Shown here in pieces: positions 1 to 9,643 of a DNA stretch of 16,237 nucleotides. The stretch lies in assembly GCF_000611645.1 (NCBI RefSeq), contig NW_014012461.1:1-16237 (forward strand), read 5' to 3'. The translations under genes and the position numbers were made by a program. The stretch's first letter is position 1. The number at the start of each line of letters is the position of its first letter. This DNA is from Monoraphidium neglectum (Eukaryota; Chlorophyta; Chlorophyceae; Sphaeropleales; Selenastraceae). The notes under the pieces were generated by a model. The model saw nothing but the letters and a program-made list of their open reading frames with translations. It was not told the origin of the DNA and ran no database searches.

Positions 1-7
1 CCTATTC

Positions 8-25
8 ACACACACACAAACACAC
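8..25. repeat. CA/GT microsatellite in the last visible intron of gene A
   Basis: An interrupted CA repeat on the plus strand reads as a TG-rich tract on the gene A strand. It sits just upstream of a possible AG acceptor (3-2), where a C-rich pyrimidine tract is usual in this window. If that acceptor is used, the next exon of gene A begins at base 1. Confidence 0.6.
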
Positions 26-75
26 TAAATTCACACAAGACAGACACACGCTTAAGTGCACACGCCCGCACGCAC

Positions 76-1367
76 CCGCGCTGAGGTCCCGCGTGTCCGC
101 CGCCGCCGCGTCCTCCGTATTGATCGGCACCGCCGCGCTCACGTTGACCAGCAGCCGCCGCCGGCTCATCTGGGTGACCCCGCCGATAGTGACGGCCTCC
201 AGGCTCACGTTGAGCGCCGACGCCGTGTCGCTGCGCACGAGCACCGCCACAATGCCCTCGCTGCTCGCGTTGATGCCCGTCGTGTCGCGGCTGACGCCGT
301 TGAGGCTCGCGCCCGACAGTAGCACGCCGAAGGACAGCAGCATCACGTATTCCGGGGTCGCCAGGTCAGCAACCGACACGTCGCAGCCAGACGCCCCCTC
401 GCCGATGGTGGTGCGGCCGTCGGCGCAGATGTCGCAGTAGAGGGAGCCCCGCAGCGCCGCAAACGTGCCCGGCAGGCAGGTGCGGCAGGCGTCGGCGCCC
501 CAGAAGTACGAGAAGGAGCCCTGCGGGCACAGGCTGCAGCCGCTGCTGAAGGGCGAGGCGGAGAACTTGCCCGGGGGGCAGACCTGGCACTCGCGCGCGT
601 CGAGCTTAGACGAGTAAGTGCCCCGCGCGCACAGGCTGCAGTTGCTGCTCTCCCCAGGCGACGCCGGCCAGCCCGCCGGCCGCGAACCAAATACGTCCCG
701 CTGCAGCGCCGCCGCCTCCTCCTCCTCGGGGCGGCTGCCGGACCCGGCCGCGCCGCCGCGCCGCGCGGTGGCGGCCGCGTCGCCGTCGGGCGCCGACGCG
801 TTGCCCGGCGCGGCGGCGGCGCCGCCGGTGCGGAGGCGCGCGAGCGTCTGGGCGCTGGTGACGTTTGTATATAGCACCAGGGTGTAAGTCTTCGATGACA
901 GCCCGTCGTCGGCTGTCGTAATCACCGGCAGCTCGAGGGACGCCCCCGGCAGCCGCGGCACGCCTGGCAGCGCGTACCCGTCGGCGGCCGCAGCGGCGCC
1001 GCCGCCGGCGAGGGCGAGGCTTATGTTCGCCGCGTCCTGCAGCAGAAGCGCCGCGGATATCAAGCCGCTGCTGTTTCCGCCACCGCCCGCGCCGCCCGCC
1101 GCCGCCCCGCCGCCGTTCGCCCCGGCCGCGCCGTCTGAAAGCGCGAGCGCGACGCCACTCATGCCGACGCGCACGCCCTCCGCCGAGGCGTCCATTAGCT
1201 CTGGCGCCATCCGCGCCTCGCCTCCCAGCGCCAGCACCTGCGCCAGCGGCGCGAGCACAAACCTGTCTGGCGCGCACTCGGCGGCGGTGAGGTCGGCCCA
1301 GATGACGGTCTGGTTGGTCAGAGGGTCGGTGAGCGACAGGACCGCCTGCGCCGGCTGCGGCGACGAC

Positions 1368-1408
<41 letters not shown>

Positions 1409-4400
1409 AGAGGCGTCCGCGGGCGCCCACACGGGCAGCGGCGCGCGCCGGCGCATGGAGGCGGCCGCGGCGGCCGCGGGCGCGTTCAGGTAGTACGCGA
1501 CGCGCGGCAGCAGCCCCGGCGCCGCGACGAGCGGCGCCGGCAGCGGCTGCGCCGCCGGGCCCGCCGCGGCCGCGCCGCCCTGCGCGGTCGGTGCCGCCGC
1601 CGGCCGCGGCTGCACGAACAGGTGGCCCAGGCGGCTGGGTATTCCGCAGGCCACGAGGGTGGCCGTGCTGTTTGAAAACGAGATGGCCCGCAGCGACAGC
1701 GCCGTCAGCGGGCTCAGGGGCACCAGCCGGATCGAGTAGCTGCGGTACAGCACGCGCCGCACGCCCTCCTTCTCCACCTGCTGCAGCGCCGCGCGCCCGG
1801 CGTCCTGCGGCGGCGCCGCCGCGCCCTTGCGCCCCTCGTCCTCGGCGGCCGCCTGCGGCTGCAGCGCGTCGGGGATCGCGCTGCCGTCGTCCGCGCCGTC
1901 CGCGCCGCCGCCCTGCTGCGCCTCCGCCGAGGTGAAGACGTGCACCCGCAGCCAGCACGGCCGCCGCTGTGCGCGCAGCCCGTAGCTCGCGCGCCACATG
2001 CGCTCGCCGCGGCCGCGCGTCACATTAAAGTCGCGGCTGACCAGCCCGTCGCAGCCGCCCGCGTCGACGGCCACGCTGTCGCCGCCGCGCGTGGAGCCGA
2101 TCACCAGCTCGGCGTCGCGCGCGGTGTGCGGCAGCAGCCCGACGTAGCGGTCGGTCAGCGGCTGGAACGGCGGGTCAAGATCCAGCGCGCTCCCGTTGCT
2201 GCCGCCGCCAGCCGCGCCCAGCGCGCCGCCGCCGCTGCCGACGCCGCTGCTGCTGCTGTTGGCGCCGCCCAGGCCATCCACCCACAGGCGCAGCTCCTGC
2301 AGTGCCGCCGTGCCGCCGTACATGGGGCCGTCCGCCGCGTCGCCCGCGCGCGCCGCGTCGCGGCGCAGCGCGCTGCCGGGGGGGCAGTGGCCCGGCGGTG
2401 TGCCAAAGACGACGGCGGCGGCCTCGGTGGCCTGCTGCGTCGCGCGGCCGTTGATCAGCGGAGAGATGCGGACGCCAACCATGTACTCCGCCTCGTAGGG
2501 CACGCGCTCCCACTCCAGTGGCAGCCGGATGGGCGCGATCGACGCCTGCCCCGGCTGCGCCCACACCGTGCCGCGCACGCTGAGGTTGGCGCGCGCGTCC
2601 CAGTCCGCGGCGCAGCCGGGCGGCGCGGCCGCGCCGGGCGCGGCGCTCGCGTTGGCGCCCGCGCGGCAGCTGCCGGCGTCGGTCGGGCGCGAGCCGTTGA
2701 GGAGGTAGGTTGTGTATGACCAAGAGGAGGGGAAGGCGCTGGTGCCCGACAGCTTGAACGTGACCAGCGGCGGCGCCGCGTCGCCGCGGACGATCGCCTT
2801 TGAAGGGGAGGGGAGGGTGCCGTGGATGGCGGCGGCGAGCGCGGCTTCGGCTGCGCTGCGCGGCTGGATTGCTGGTGTGCCGCGCTATCCCCCATCGACC
2901 GCGTGGGACGCTGCTCAAGCTGGCTGCCGAGTTCCTCATCAGCAGGGGCGCAGTCCCACCAAGCAACCGCAGCTGCACCCCCACACCCGCAGCCGCGCGA
3001 GGCCCCGGCCCGTGCGCCGCACCTGCTTCGTCGGCACGAACGACAGCACGGGCGACAGCACTACCACGCTCGCCTCCGCGTCCGCGGCCGGGATCACCGC
3101 GCCGCCCTCCGCATCGACGAGCCGCGCAGAGATGCGCCCCGCGCGCGGCGCGGACGTGACGCGCAGCGTGAACGTGCGCTCGCCGGACTGGCCGGGGGGC
3201 CAGGTCACGCGGTCGCCGCCGACCAGCTGTTCGCAGACGCGTGTGGCGGGTGCAGAGAACGGGTGCGCGAGTCCGCAGGGGGCAGCGATGCTCGCATGTG
3301 CTGAGGGGTGAAAAGCAGCGGCAGAAAGCGCGGTGCGCATGCAGCGCCGCAAACAGCCCCGCAGCGCAGCGCAGCCTCACGCAGCGCCAGCTCCCGCGCC
3401 CCCTGCAGCACATGCACCAGAAGCGCCCGGAATGAGAGCGGCTGCGCCTGAGCGCAGCGCCCAAAGCCCCCGCCCCGCCGCCGAGCCCCCCTCCCACCTG
3501 CAGCGCGCCGTCCGACAGCTGCAGCCGCACGCGCACGGCCACCTTGGCCGACCCCGACAGCCGCACCCGCAGCTGCGCGGCTGTGCCGTCCGCCGCCAGC
3601 TCGACGGACCGCGCCGCCACGCCGACCGTCGGCGGACGCACGACCGTGATCGGCCCGGGCAACTGCAGCGGCGCGCCGCCGGGAGCGGACACCCGGGCGG
3701 CGAACGCGCCGCTGCGCACCGACGCGTCGGGCGTGACGGAGAACGCCAGGTGGGTGCAGTTTGCAGTGGCGCTGCCTGGGAACACCGCGTCCTTGCCGTC
3801 TAGCCGCGCCCCAACAAGGTGCAGCCGCGCGGTCGCGTTGGCTTCCCCGCCGCCACCCTGGGAGCGGCAAGGGGAGGCCGCGCGAGGCCGTGTGGTGGGT
3901 GGCGAGACTGCGCGCACAAATGGGGGGGGGGGGCGGCTGCGGCGGCGGCGCAAGGGAGCAGCGCATGCGTCCGGCCGGCCGCACCCAGGGCATGCCCTAT
4001 GCGCGCACCTGCGCCAGGTTGCTGCACAGGCTGCCGTTCAAGTTGATGATGACCCTGTTGGCCACGAATTGCGTCAGGCTGCTGGGTCCCATGGCCTGAA
4101 CCGTGACGATCTTGGCGGGCTGCAGCGTCGCCTGCGCTGCCGAGGCGCTTTGGGCGGGAGCAGCGCCTGCCAGCGCTGTGGGGCGCCCAGGCGGCACAGC
4201 CACAGGCACAGCTGGGCCTTGGACGCCGGCAAGGCTGGCCGCGCCATCAAGCGCGGCTGCCTGCCAGGGCCGGAGCATCACGTACGGGGCGCGACAGACA
4301 GTTGGGCGCAGGAGAGCGCGCGAGTCAGAGCGCGCGCAGAGCCCCCGCATGGCCGTGATGTCCTTGCCCAGTGGTTTGCGCGCACTCTTCATGAATAGAA

Positions 4401-4534
4401 AAGGGCCCCAGAGCGAAGCAGGCCTGCCAGGTCAAGGCGACCATCGTGGCATAGCCCACCTTCAGCGGGAGGGCCGCACCCAGCCACGTCAAGGCCAGCA
4501 AGACACGCCACTGGTGCCTACGGCACAGCGTCAT
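76..4534 (-). CDS. Large secreted/cell-surface protein with cysteine-rich GCC2/GCC3 (ephrin-receptor-like) module, 3' partial
   Basis: Five exons were assembled by phase: 4534-4460, 4260-4009, 3857-3498, 3226-3023 and 2797-76. The first four junctions are all phase 0; the last exon ends at a GTGCGT donor (75-74), so the protein runs off the left edge after about 1204 residues. The ATG at 4534 gives a signal peptide: basic RRHQWR, then hydrophobic VLLALTWLGAALPL. Residues about 110-297 look like beta-sandwich repeats (e.g. LQLSDGALQ joined to LVGGDRVTWPPG, reminiscent of Calx-beta or hemolysin-type surface repeats). The middle is Ala/Gly-rich with a Q13 tract near residue 760. Residues about 1012-1102 form a Cys-rich module with repeated CxxC and CPPGKFS/CLPGTF motifs, typical of the ephrin-rec-like/GCC2_GCC3 fold. 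A segment ending in RRRLL follows (about 1174), as in many algal surface proteins. Many N-glycosylation sequons (NCT, NGS, NSS, NVS) fit an extracellular location. It may be a wall/matrix protein or a receptor whose membrane part lies outside the window. The 5' exon is the least certain; an alternative start is the ATG at 4392. Confidence 0.7.
1370..1408 (-). repeat. (CAG)13 polyglutamine tract in gene A
   Basis: Thirteen perfect CTG units on the plus strand read as CAG in gene A and encode an uninterrupted Q13 after an ADAS motif, within the Ala/Gly/Pro-rich middle of the predicted ectodomain. A pure repeat of this kind is expected to vary in length between strains. Confidence 0.95.
3918..3932. 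repeat. Poly-G homopolymer run in an intron of gene A
   Basis: A run of about a dozen consecutive G on the plus strand (poly-C on the coding strand) lies within the intron 3858-4008 and probably serves as part of its pyrimidine tract. Its length is likely to be variable or prone to sequencing error. Confidence 0.7.
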
Positions 4535-5184
4535 GGTGCCTAGATCGTCCCTGCGGTCATCGCTCGTGTTCTTCTCGCCCCATGGTGCAATGAAGCTACA
4601 GAATATGGCAATGAAGAGCCTGAGAATGTATAAGGACAAGGCCTTGCCCTGGTGGTTGGCTTTGGGCAGCGGGCATCGCAAAGGCGCCCTGGGGTCACTG
4701 AGGACCTGGCAAGAACACAGCGAGTAATGCGACCTCCTCATTGCACACATTGTATTTCATAAGTTTGTACGCCTTGAACCGGTTACCGCGCCACGTTCGC
4801 TGTCTTGTGGTCGCACCGGTTCTCAGCAGACAGGCGCAGCAGCAGCAGTTCTAACCTACAATGTTGGCTGCTCGTGGCACAGCGGCGGGTGAGAGGGGAG
4901 CTTGTGCGACCGAAGGCGTCTGGGCGAGAGCAGCCACAGACGCCCAGCCCACGGCGCTGCTCCATTGCTCGGGGCAATGCGCCAAGCGATACGTATGCAT
5001 TGTATGTTGTCAGCTGGCAAGGTGTGGCGGGCCCTGGTGCTAGCACACCATGGTCGGGCCTCCCTATTGGCCACCAGGCTCTTGCAGCACACCAGCTAGA
5101 GGGCCGAAGAAGGCGATTGCATCTGCAATAAGCGACACAGTACCTTTGAAGCACATGGGAGTAGTTCTGCACCAGTTGGGGTGA
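4535..5184. promoter_or_regulatory. Divergent intergenic region between genes A and B
   Basis: These 650 bases separate the proposed starts of gene A (minus) and gene B (plus), so they should hold both promoters and 5' untranslated regions. Base composition is visibly less GC-rich than the flanking exons. A TATAA at 4629-4633 on the plus strand is the only TATA-like string noticed, and it is too far from the gene B ATG to be convincing. The minus-strand frame upstream of the gene A start is open to about 4750 and contains a hydrophobic stretch, so gene A could start further upstream. Confidence 0.4.
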
Positions 5185-6144
5185 ATGGCGCATCGACGCA
5201 TGCGGCCTGATGCACTCTCCCGGCGCCTGCACATCACAGGGGTGGCGGTGCAGCGGCCCGCACGCGGCGCAGTTCGCGTCTTCGCCGCCGGCGATGAGGG
5301 AGCACGCAGGGGCAACCTCCGCGGCCGGTTCTCGCGCAGGTGGGTGACACCCAGCGATGTACGGCAAAGCTAGAGTGAAGCTTGGCTGTGTCGGGCAACA
5401 GAGCGGCGGCGATGGCGCTGCTGTCGAGCAGCGTGTTCGCAAGCCGACGGCCTGACGCATCGACAGCTTGTGTGGTTCTGGTCCCCATATGCCTGTGCAG
5501 CTGCCCCTCTGCGCCAGCAGTGCCTGCAGCTGGTCGCCGCCGGCCTTGCCACAAGTCCACCCGTCGGCCTGCTGGGTGCGCCTGGCCCTGCTCCTGCGCC
5601 TCCCGCGCCGCATCCTCACTCCGGCGCGCCCCCGCCGCCGCCTGGCCCGCCCCGGCCGCCGCAGGCCGCGCGCTGACGGGGACAAGCCCGACTTCAAGGA
5701 CTTCCTGCCGCTGCCCAAGCCGGCGCACCTGGTGTACATCAAGCCCACCGTGGCGGTCGTCACCGACGTCGCCAGCCGCAGCAGCGTCGGCATCAAGATG
5801 ACCATCGGGGACAAGTAAGCACGGGGCGGGCCGCGGGGACTGGCCGAGGCTGGGAGGTCGCCGCAGCACCGCATGGCGGGGCCACATGCCTGCGAGCCAG
5901 CAACAAACCTCGTCTGGGCGGTCGCCCAGCACCATGCCTTTTTGTTAGGCCACACCGGCAATGCCAGGTGTTGGGGGGGAGGCGACCGGCAACAGCAGCC
6001 GGCTGGCAGGCGGTCGGCAACAGCAGCTGGCTGATCTCGCAAGGTCTGCCAGTCGCTCAATCTCACGCGTGCCCCCACCCCCGCACCCCACCTGCCAGCA
6101 ACCTTGAGCGCTATGTGGTTGAGTACTACAGCAAGAAGTTGTAG
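5185..6144 (+). CDS. Small protein with predicted chloroplast transit peptide, family not recognised
   Basis: Three exons fit: 5185-5339, 5665-5814 and 6099-6144 (TAG stop), giving 116 residues. Both introns are phase 2: GTGGGT donor with a pyrimidine-rich GCAG acceptor, then GTAAGC donor with a CCAG acceptor. The codon just before the ATG is an in-frame TGA, which fixes the start unless a 5' intron intervenes. The N-terminus (basic, few acidic residues, [13 protein letters not shown] at about 23-35) looks like an algal chloroplast transit peptide with cleavage near VFA/A. The mature part contains [17 protein letters not shown], then a beta-rich segment ([20 protein letters not shown]) and a C-terminal [14 protein letters not shown]. 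The regular pattern of hydrophobic residues suggests a conserved core. A soluble stromal or thylakoid-associated accessory protein is plausible, but I do not recognise the family. The last two exons are much more certain than exon 1, whose assignment rests on phase and transit-peptide character. Confidence 0.6.
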
Positions 6145-6803
6145 TGGTCTGCTACCCTGCTGCGACATGTGTTCCTTAGAGACCGCCGGCCAAATGGCTG
6201 GCGGCCCGCATGCCACGCGCGGCTGACTTCATGTGTAAGGAGCGTCATCTCGGTGTAGCTGATTGGTTGTCAGCTCAGCACTTGTATACGACAGCGACGC
6301 CCGGTTTTTATTGGAAGGCTGGCTGGGTGGGGCTGGTAGGCTGCCCGCTGGGCCCTGTCCTATGCTCGGCCGCGTCGAGTCGTGACACCCTGCCACCGCA
6401 CGCGCCGCAAAGAACCCAATTCAGTGCGCGTTACTGTGTGCAGTGCAAGCACCACACCACCGCGGCTGGGCAATGTGATGCATCAAACAAAGAACACATG
6501 CTTGCGTGCTGACAGCACATGTGGCGACACGAGGACCACAGCGGGTGCTGCAACAAATACTTAGTGGCTAACATGCAGCAGTGTCACAACCGTCACAGTC
6601 CACATTCACCGTACAAGCAAAGATCTATAGACCACTATCACAACACACTTGTCATATTAGAACAGCAATATGGCTGCTGACGCCCACCATCAAAACGTTA
6701 GTCTTGAGACATCATATGCAAGCCACGAACAAATGCGCGCACACGAATGAGAGTACACACCCTCTGCACCAACATTGCATGAGACATGCAGGCATCTTGC
6801 ACA
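6145..6803. other. Convergent intergenic region: 3' untranslated regions of genes B and C
   Basis: The two flanking genes face each other here. Composition drops to clearly lower GC from about 6480 to 6800, as expected of a 3' untranslated region. No open reading frame with coding character was found on either strand. No TGTAA was found on the minus strand to mark the end of gene C; it may use a variant signal. Confidence 0.5.
6234..6238 (+). terminator. TGTAA polyadenylation signal of gene B
   Basis: TGTAA is the canonical polyadenylation signal of chlorophycean nuclear genes. This copy lies 90 bases after the gene B stop codon, so the transcript probably ends within about 30 bases beyond it. 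It supports the stop at 6144 and the green-algal assignment. Confidence 0.6.
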
Positions 6804-8446
6804 TCAAACGTGCAGGGGCGAGACTGGGAGCGCGCACAGCCTCCCGACGCCAGGCTGCAGGCCCTTGCGTGGGCGCTGCGTCATGCTGGCCAGTGCGCAT
6901 GACAGCTGAGGAAACAGGCCGTCGTCGCCCAGGGGACCCTCGCCCCCGCAGGCCCCGCTCGCCGCTGCTGCCGCCGCCGCGGCCGGCGCGGGGGAACGGG
7001 TGCGGCCAGTGGCACGCGCAGCTGCGGCCTTCTTCCTCGGGCCCTTGGCAGCCGCCGCGGGCGCCGCAGGCGCGGACGCGGCGCGCGCCTCGCGGCGCTC
7101 GCGCTCCGCTGCCAGCCGCGCGCGCTCCAGGCGCGACCCGATGACCTGGCCCGCAATGGCGGCCGCAATGGTGACTGCGATCGCGAGCTTGGGCATGACC
7201 ACCGCCTTGCGCAGCATCGCCACAAAGGGGATGGTCGCGTGCACTGCCACAAACCACCCGAAGCTGAACTTCTCAAAGTGCTCGCGCCACGCGCCGCACG
7301 GCACGTTGACGGCGGCGGCAGTCGCCGCGACCGCGAGGAGCTTTAGAGGCAGCGCCTGCGGGCGCAGCTGCCGCACGGGCGCGGTGCGCGCGAGCGCGGC
7401 GCGGGCCGCGATGATGGGCTCGGGGCACTGCAGCTTCCCATAGCTGTTGAAGACCACGCCCGCCATCGGGCCTAGCCAGCGGCGCAAAGGGCAGTTGCCG
7501 GCGCTAGCCGCAGAGCCCCCTGCACCCGCGCCCCCAGCCGCGGCGCCGCCACCGCCCATGCCCAGCGGGCCGCCGCCAGGCCTGGCGCCCCTGCTTCCGG
7601 CACCCCCGACACCGCCGCCACGTCCGCCCGCCCGGCCGCCGCCGCCATCTGCAGCGCCGCCGCTGCCTGGGCCTGCCGAGCTTCCTGCTCCCCGAGCCGG
7701 TGCGGGGCCCCTTTCAGGCCGGTTGGGGCCGCCACTACCCCTGCTGCCTGGTCCGCTGCCGCTGCCGCTGCTGCCATTTGTGGACCCGGGCCCGCCGCTG
7801 GTGGGCGCGTTCCGTGCCGGGGGCCGCGGGCGCTGCGAATGCCCTCGCCCCTGCAGGTGCCGCCTCATGAAATCACCAAAGCCGTGGGCCTGCAGGCGAC
7901 AGGCGAACCAAAACGGAATGATGCCAGCTTGAGCTTCAGCGTCGTGGCTGCAAGCCCCAGCTGCAGCGGGAAGCAGCGTGTGATGGTGCACGACAACTGC
8001 AGGCGACGGCGACACGTCGCCGAGCAGCCCCCAGCCCTGCATAGCAAAGCGGTGCGGCTAGCACTCACCCCAGCACCGAAAGACATGCCCATAGACGCGA
8101 AAGGGAGGGGCGCCGAGGCCGGGTGTGCCGCAACGGCAGCGGTCGCCTCATCGTCGGTCGCGACAGGGCATGGGGGAAGCTCCCCAAGCTCCTTGGCCCT
8201 TGACTCAAAGCCAGAGAGCGGGCATACACCCTGTGGACCATGGAAAAGCCTGAAGGTGCTGAGGAGCTGGTCGGCAGCACCGCTGCCCTCACCCTCGGGA
8301 AAGAGGGGTCCCGAGCCGCAGCTGGCACGACCGGCCGGCCGGGTTGGGTTCTGAGCTATGTTGCTGGCAAAGTCGGTGCCCTCGCGCTCAACGAGGGCCT
8401 TCAGAAAGGGGCAGGCCCCAAGCGAATAGCTCAGAGCATCCCTCAT
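6804..8446 (-). CDS. Predicted membrane protein with Gly-rich linker and repeated Cys-Pro motifs, family not recognised
   Basis: Two exons, 8446-8069 and 7889-6804, joined by a phase-0 intron (GTGAGT donor, CTGCAG acceptor), give 487 residues. The N-terminal domain (1-126) starts MRDALSYSLGACPFLKAL and looks conserved; Cys-Pro pairs sit at residues 12-13, 75-76 and 93-94, with two more at 259-260 and 280-281. Residues about 150-255 are a Gly/Ser/Pro-rich low-complexity linker. The C-terminal core has hydrophobic segments near 307-323, 336-350 and 359-378, separated by the polar motifs VPCGAWREHFEKFSFGWF and LRKAVVMPK, then a highly charged helix (RLERARLAAERERREARAA) and a Lys/Arg/Ala tail. 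This suggests an integral membrane protein, perhaps of an organelle, although no clear transit peptide is seen at the chosen start. An upstream in-frame ATG exists near 8593, but the 8446 ATG begins the conserved-looking part. Function unknown. Confidence 0.68.
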
Positions 8447-9643
8447 AGTGAGATCCTCGCGATGTCCACTCGATATGTAAGTGTTGTGGTATACTGAACA
8501 TAAGGGATCGACTATACGCACGCAACCAGACGGACTGGTAGGGTTGACCACCCGCGACGTGCGGTCGACCTGCTCAAGTGAGTGCAGCTTCATCACGTCA
8601 CACCTCAGGCTGGTCACTCCTGTACACGTTCACGATGGATTTTGCCACCCGAGCTGGTACACCCATGCTGTCATCCCGCGTACACAAGAGTAAACGAGCT
8701 CGCGGCAGCTCGGCCGGCGGCGGCGGGGACCTGGGCGGCCTCACGCGCTGATGTCGTGTTGCCCACCCATCTGCTGCCGCTGTTCTTCTGCGTGCTGCGC
8801 GGGCTGGTGCGCAGGCCGGCGTGCAGGCCACTGCCTGAAGTTACCGCTGCCGCGGATGTCTTGGAAGCGACCTAGGCACTGCTTTGCGGGGCGGTCAGGG
8901 CCGCTGCTAAGTCGTCCCTCCTCTGCCCTGGCGTCACATGGCGAGCAGCCGGCCATTCTTGCCGGTGGCTTGCAAAATCAGCGACAGTGGCATGCAGCGC
9001 AGCTCTGCCAGCTTCACTGCCTACTTTTATGATCACGAAAGGCCACCACCAAGCACCGCTCGCGTAGCAGCAAGGCCGTCCTCGCACCCAGCCACGCGAA
9101 AGTCCACTCAGCGTTCTTACCAATCACAAGCGCCACCTCATGGTTCGCCGTGCGTGCAGTTTGTAAACAGTGCTCACCGATCGCCACGCCGCAGTCGGCA
9201 GCCTTGAGTGTGAAGGTTCAAGCATTCTCAACCAGCAGAGTGAGACCACACGCTGAGCGTCGCTCAGATCCCGTTGAAGTGTTGACCAGCGGTCACAGAT
9301 GGGTCTGGGTAATCCCATGGTCTGTGCTGTAGATGTCAAGCATGAAACCTTGATATTCAAGTCTCCACCACACTCTCTATACGTAATAAAAGTATACCTC
9401 ACTACCTTGGAGTCATAATGATGAACTGTCTCTGAAAGGTCCGCTGTATGATACCGTAGACACCCCTACAGTACTCACCCTTAGACCAGGTATACCGTAG
9501 ACTCCGTCCAGCAGCTGGCAAGCGCAGCTCTCCCAGCTTGACACTTAGGAAACAATCAGATGCAATTGTCACAATAAAATCGCTGAGTCCCGCGTCTGGG
9601 TCCTGTGGATGATCTGACTGCTTTGTCGCAGCCTGCTTTTCAA
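8447..9643. promoter_or_regulatory. Divergent intergenic region between genes C and D
   Basis: About 1.2 kb separates two divergent starts and should hold both promoters and 5' untranslated regions. The stretch 8700-8880 is GC-rich and open in several frames but shows no recognisable protein or convincing splice pairing. From about 9300 to 9600 the sequence is AT-richer. TATAC strings occur at about 9391 and 9490, upstream of the gene D ATG, but are too weak to call as a TATA box. Confidence 0.35.
9451..9502. repeat. 11-base direct repeat ATACCGTAGAC in the gene D upstream region
   Basis: ATACCGTAGAC occurs at 9451-9461 and again at 9492-9502, a spacing of 41 bases, within the AT-richer stretch 140-190 bases upstream of the gene D start codon. 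It could be a paired regulatory site or the trace of a small duplication; two copies are too few to decide. Confidence 0.5.

Noticed and set aside
606..1997. 463-codon minus-strand frame overlapping gene A in another frame
   Set aside because: It is Arg/Ala-rich throughout and reads the CAG repeat as poly-Ala. The other frame has the cysteine-rich module and sequons and joins upstream exons in phase.
4325..4750. 141-codon minus-strand frame with two hydrophobic stretches upstream of gene A
   Set aside because: Only its part from 4534 to 4460 was used, as the signal peptide exon of gene A. The rest reaches a stop without a splice partner and probably covers 5' untranslated sequence.
7447..7932. 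Proline-rich 161-codon frame on the plus strand opposite gene C
   Set aside because: It is the complement of the Gly-rich linker of gene C and has no other content.
8582..8875. 97-codon plus-strand frame with a hydrophobic stretch (LLPLFFCVLRGLV)
   Set aside because: No recognisable family, no supporting splice pairing or polyadenylation signal, and it lies in a GC-rich patch where open frames occur by chance. Kept only as a weak possibility of a small gene.
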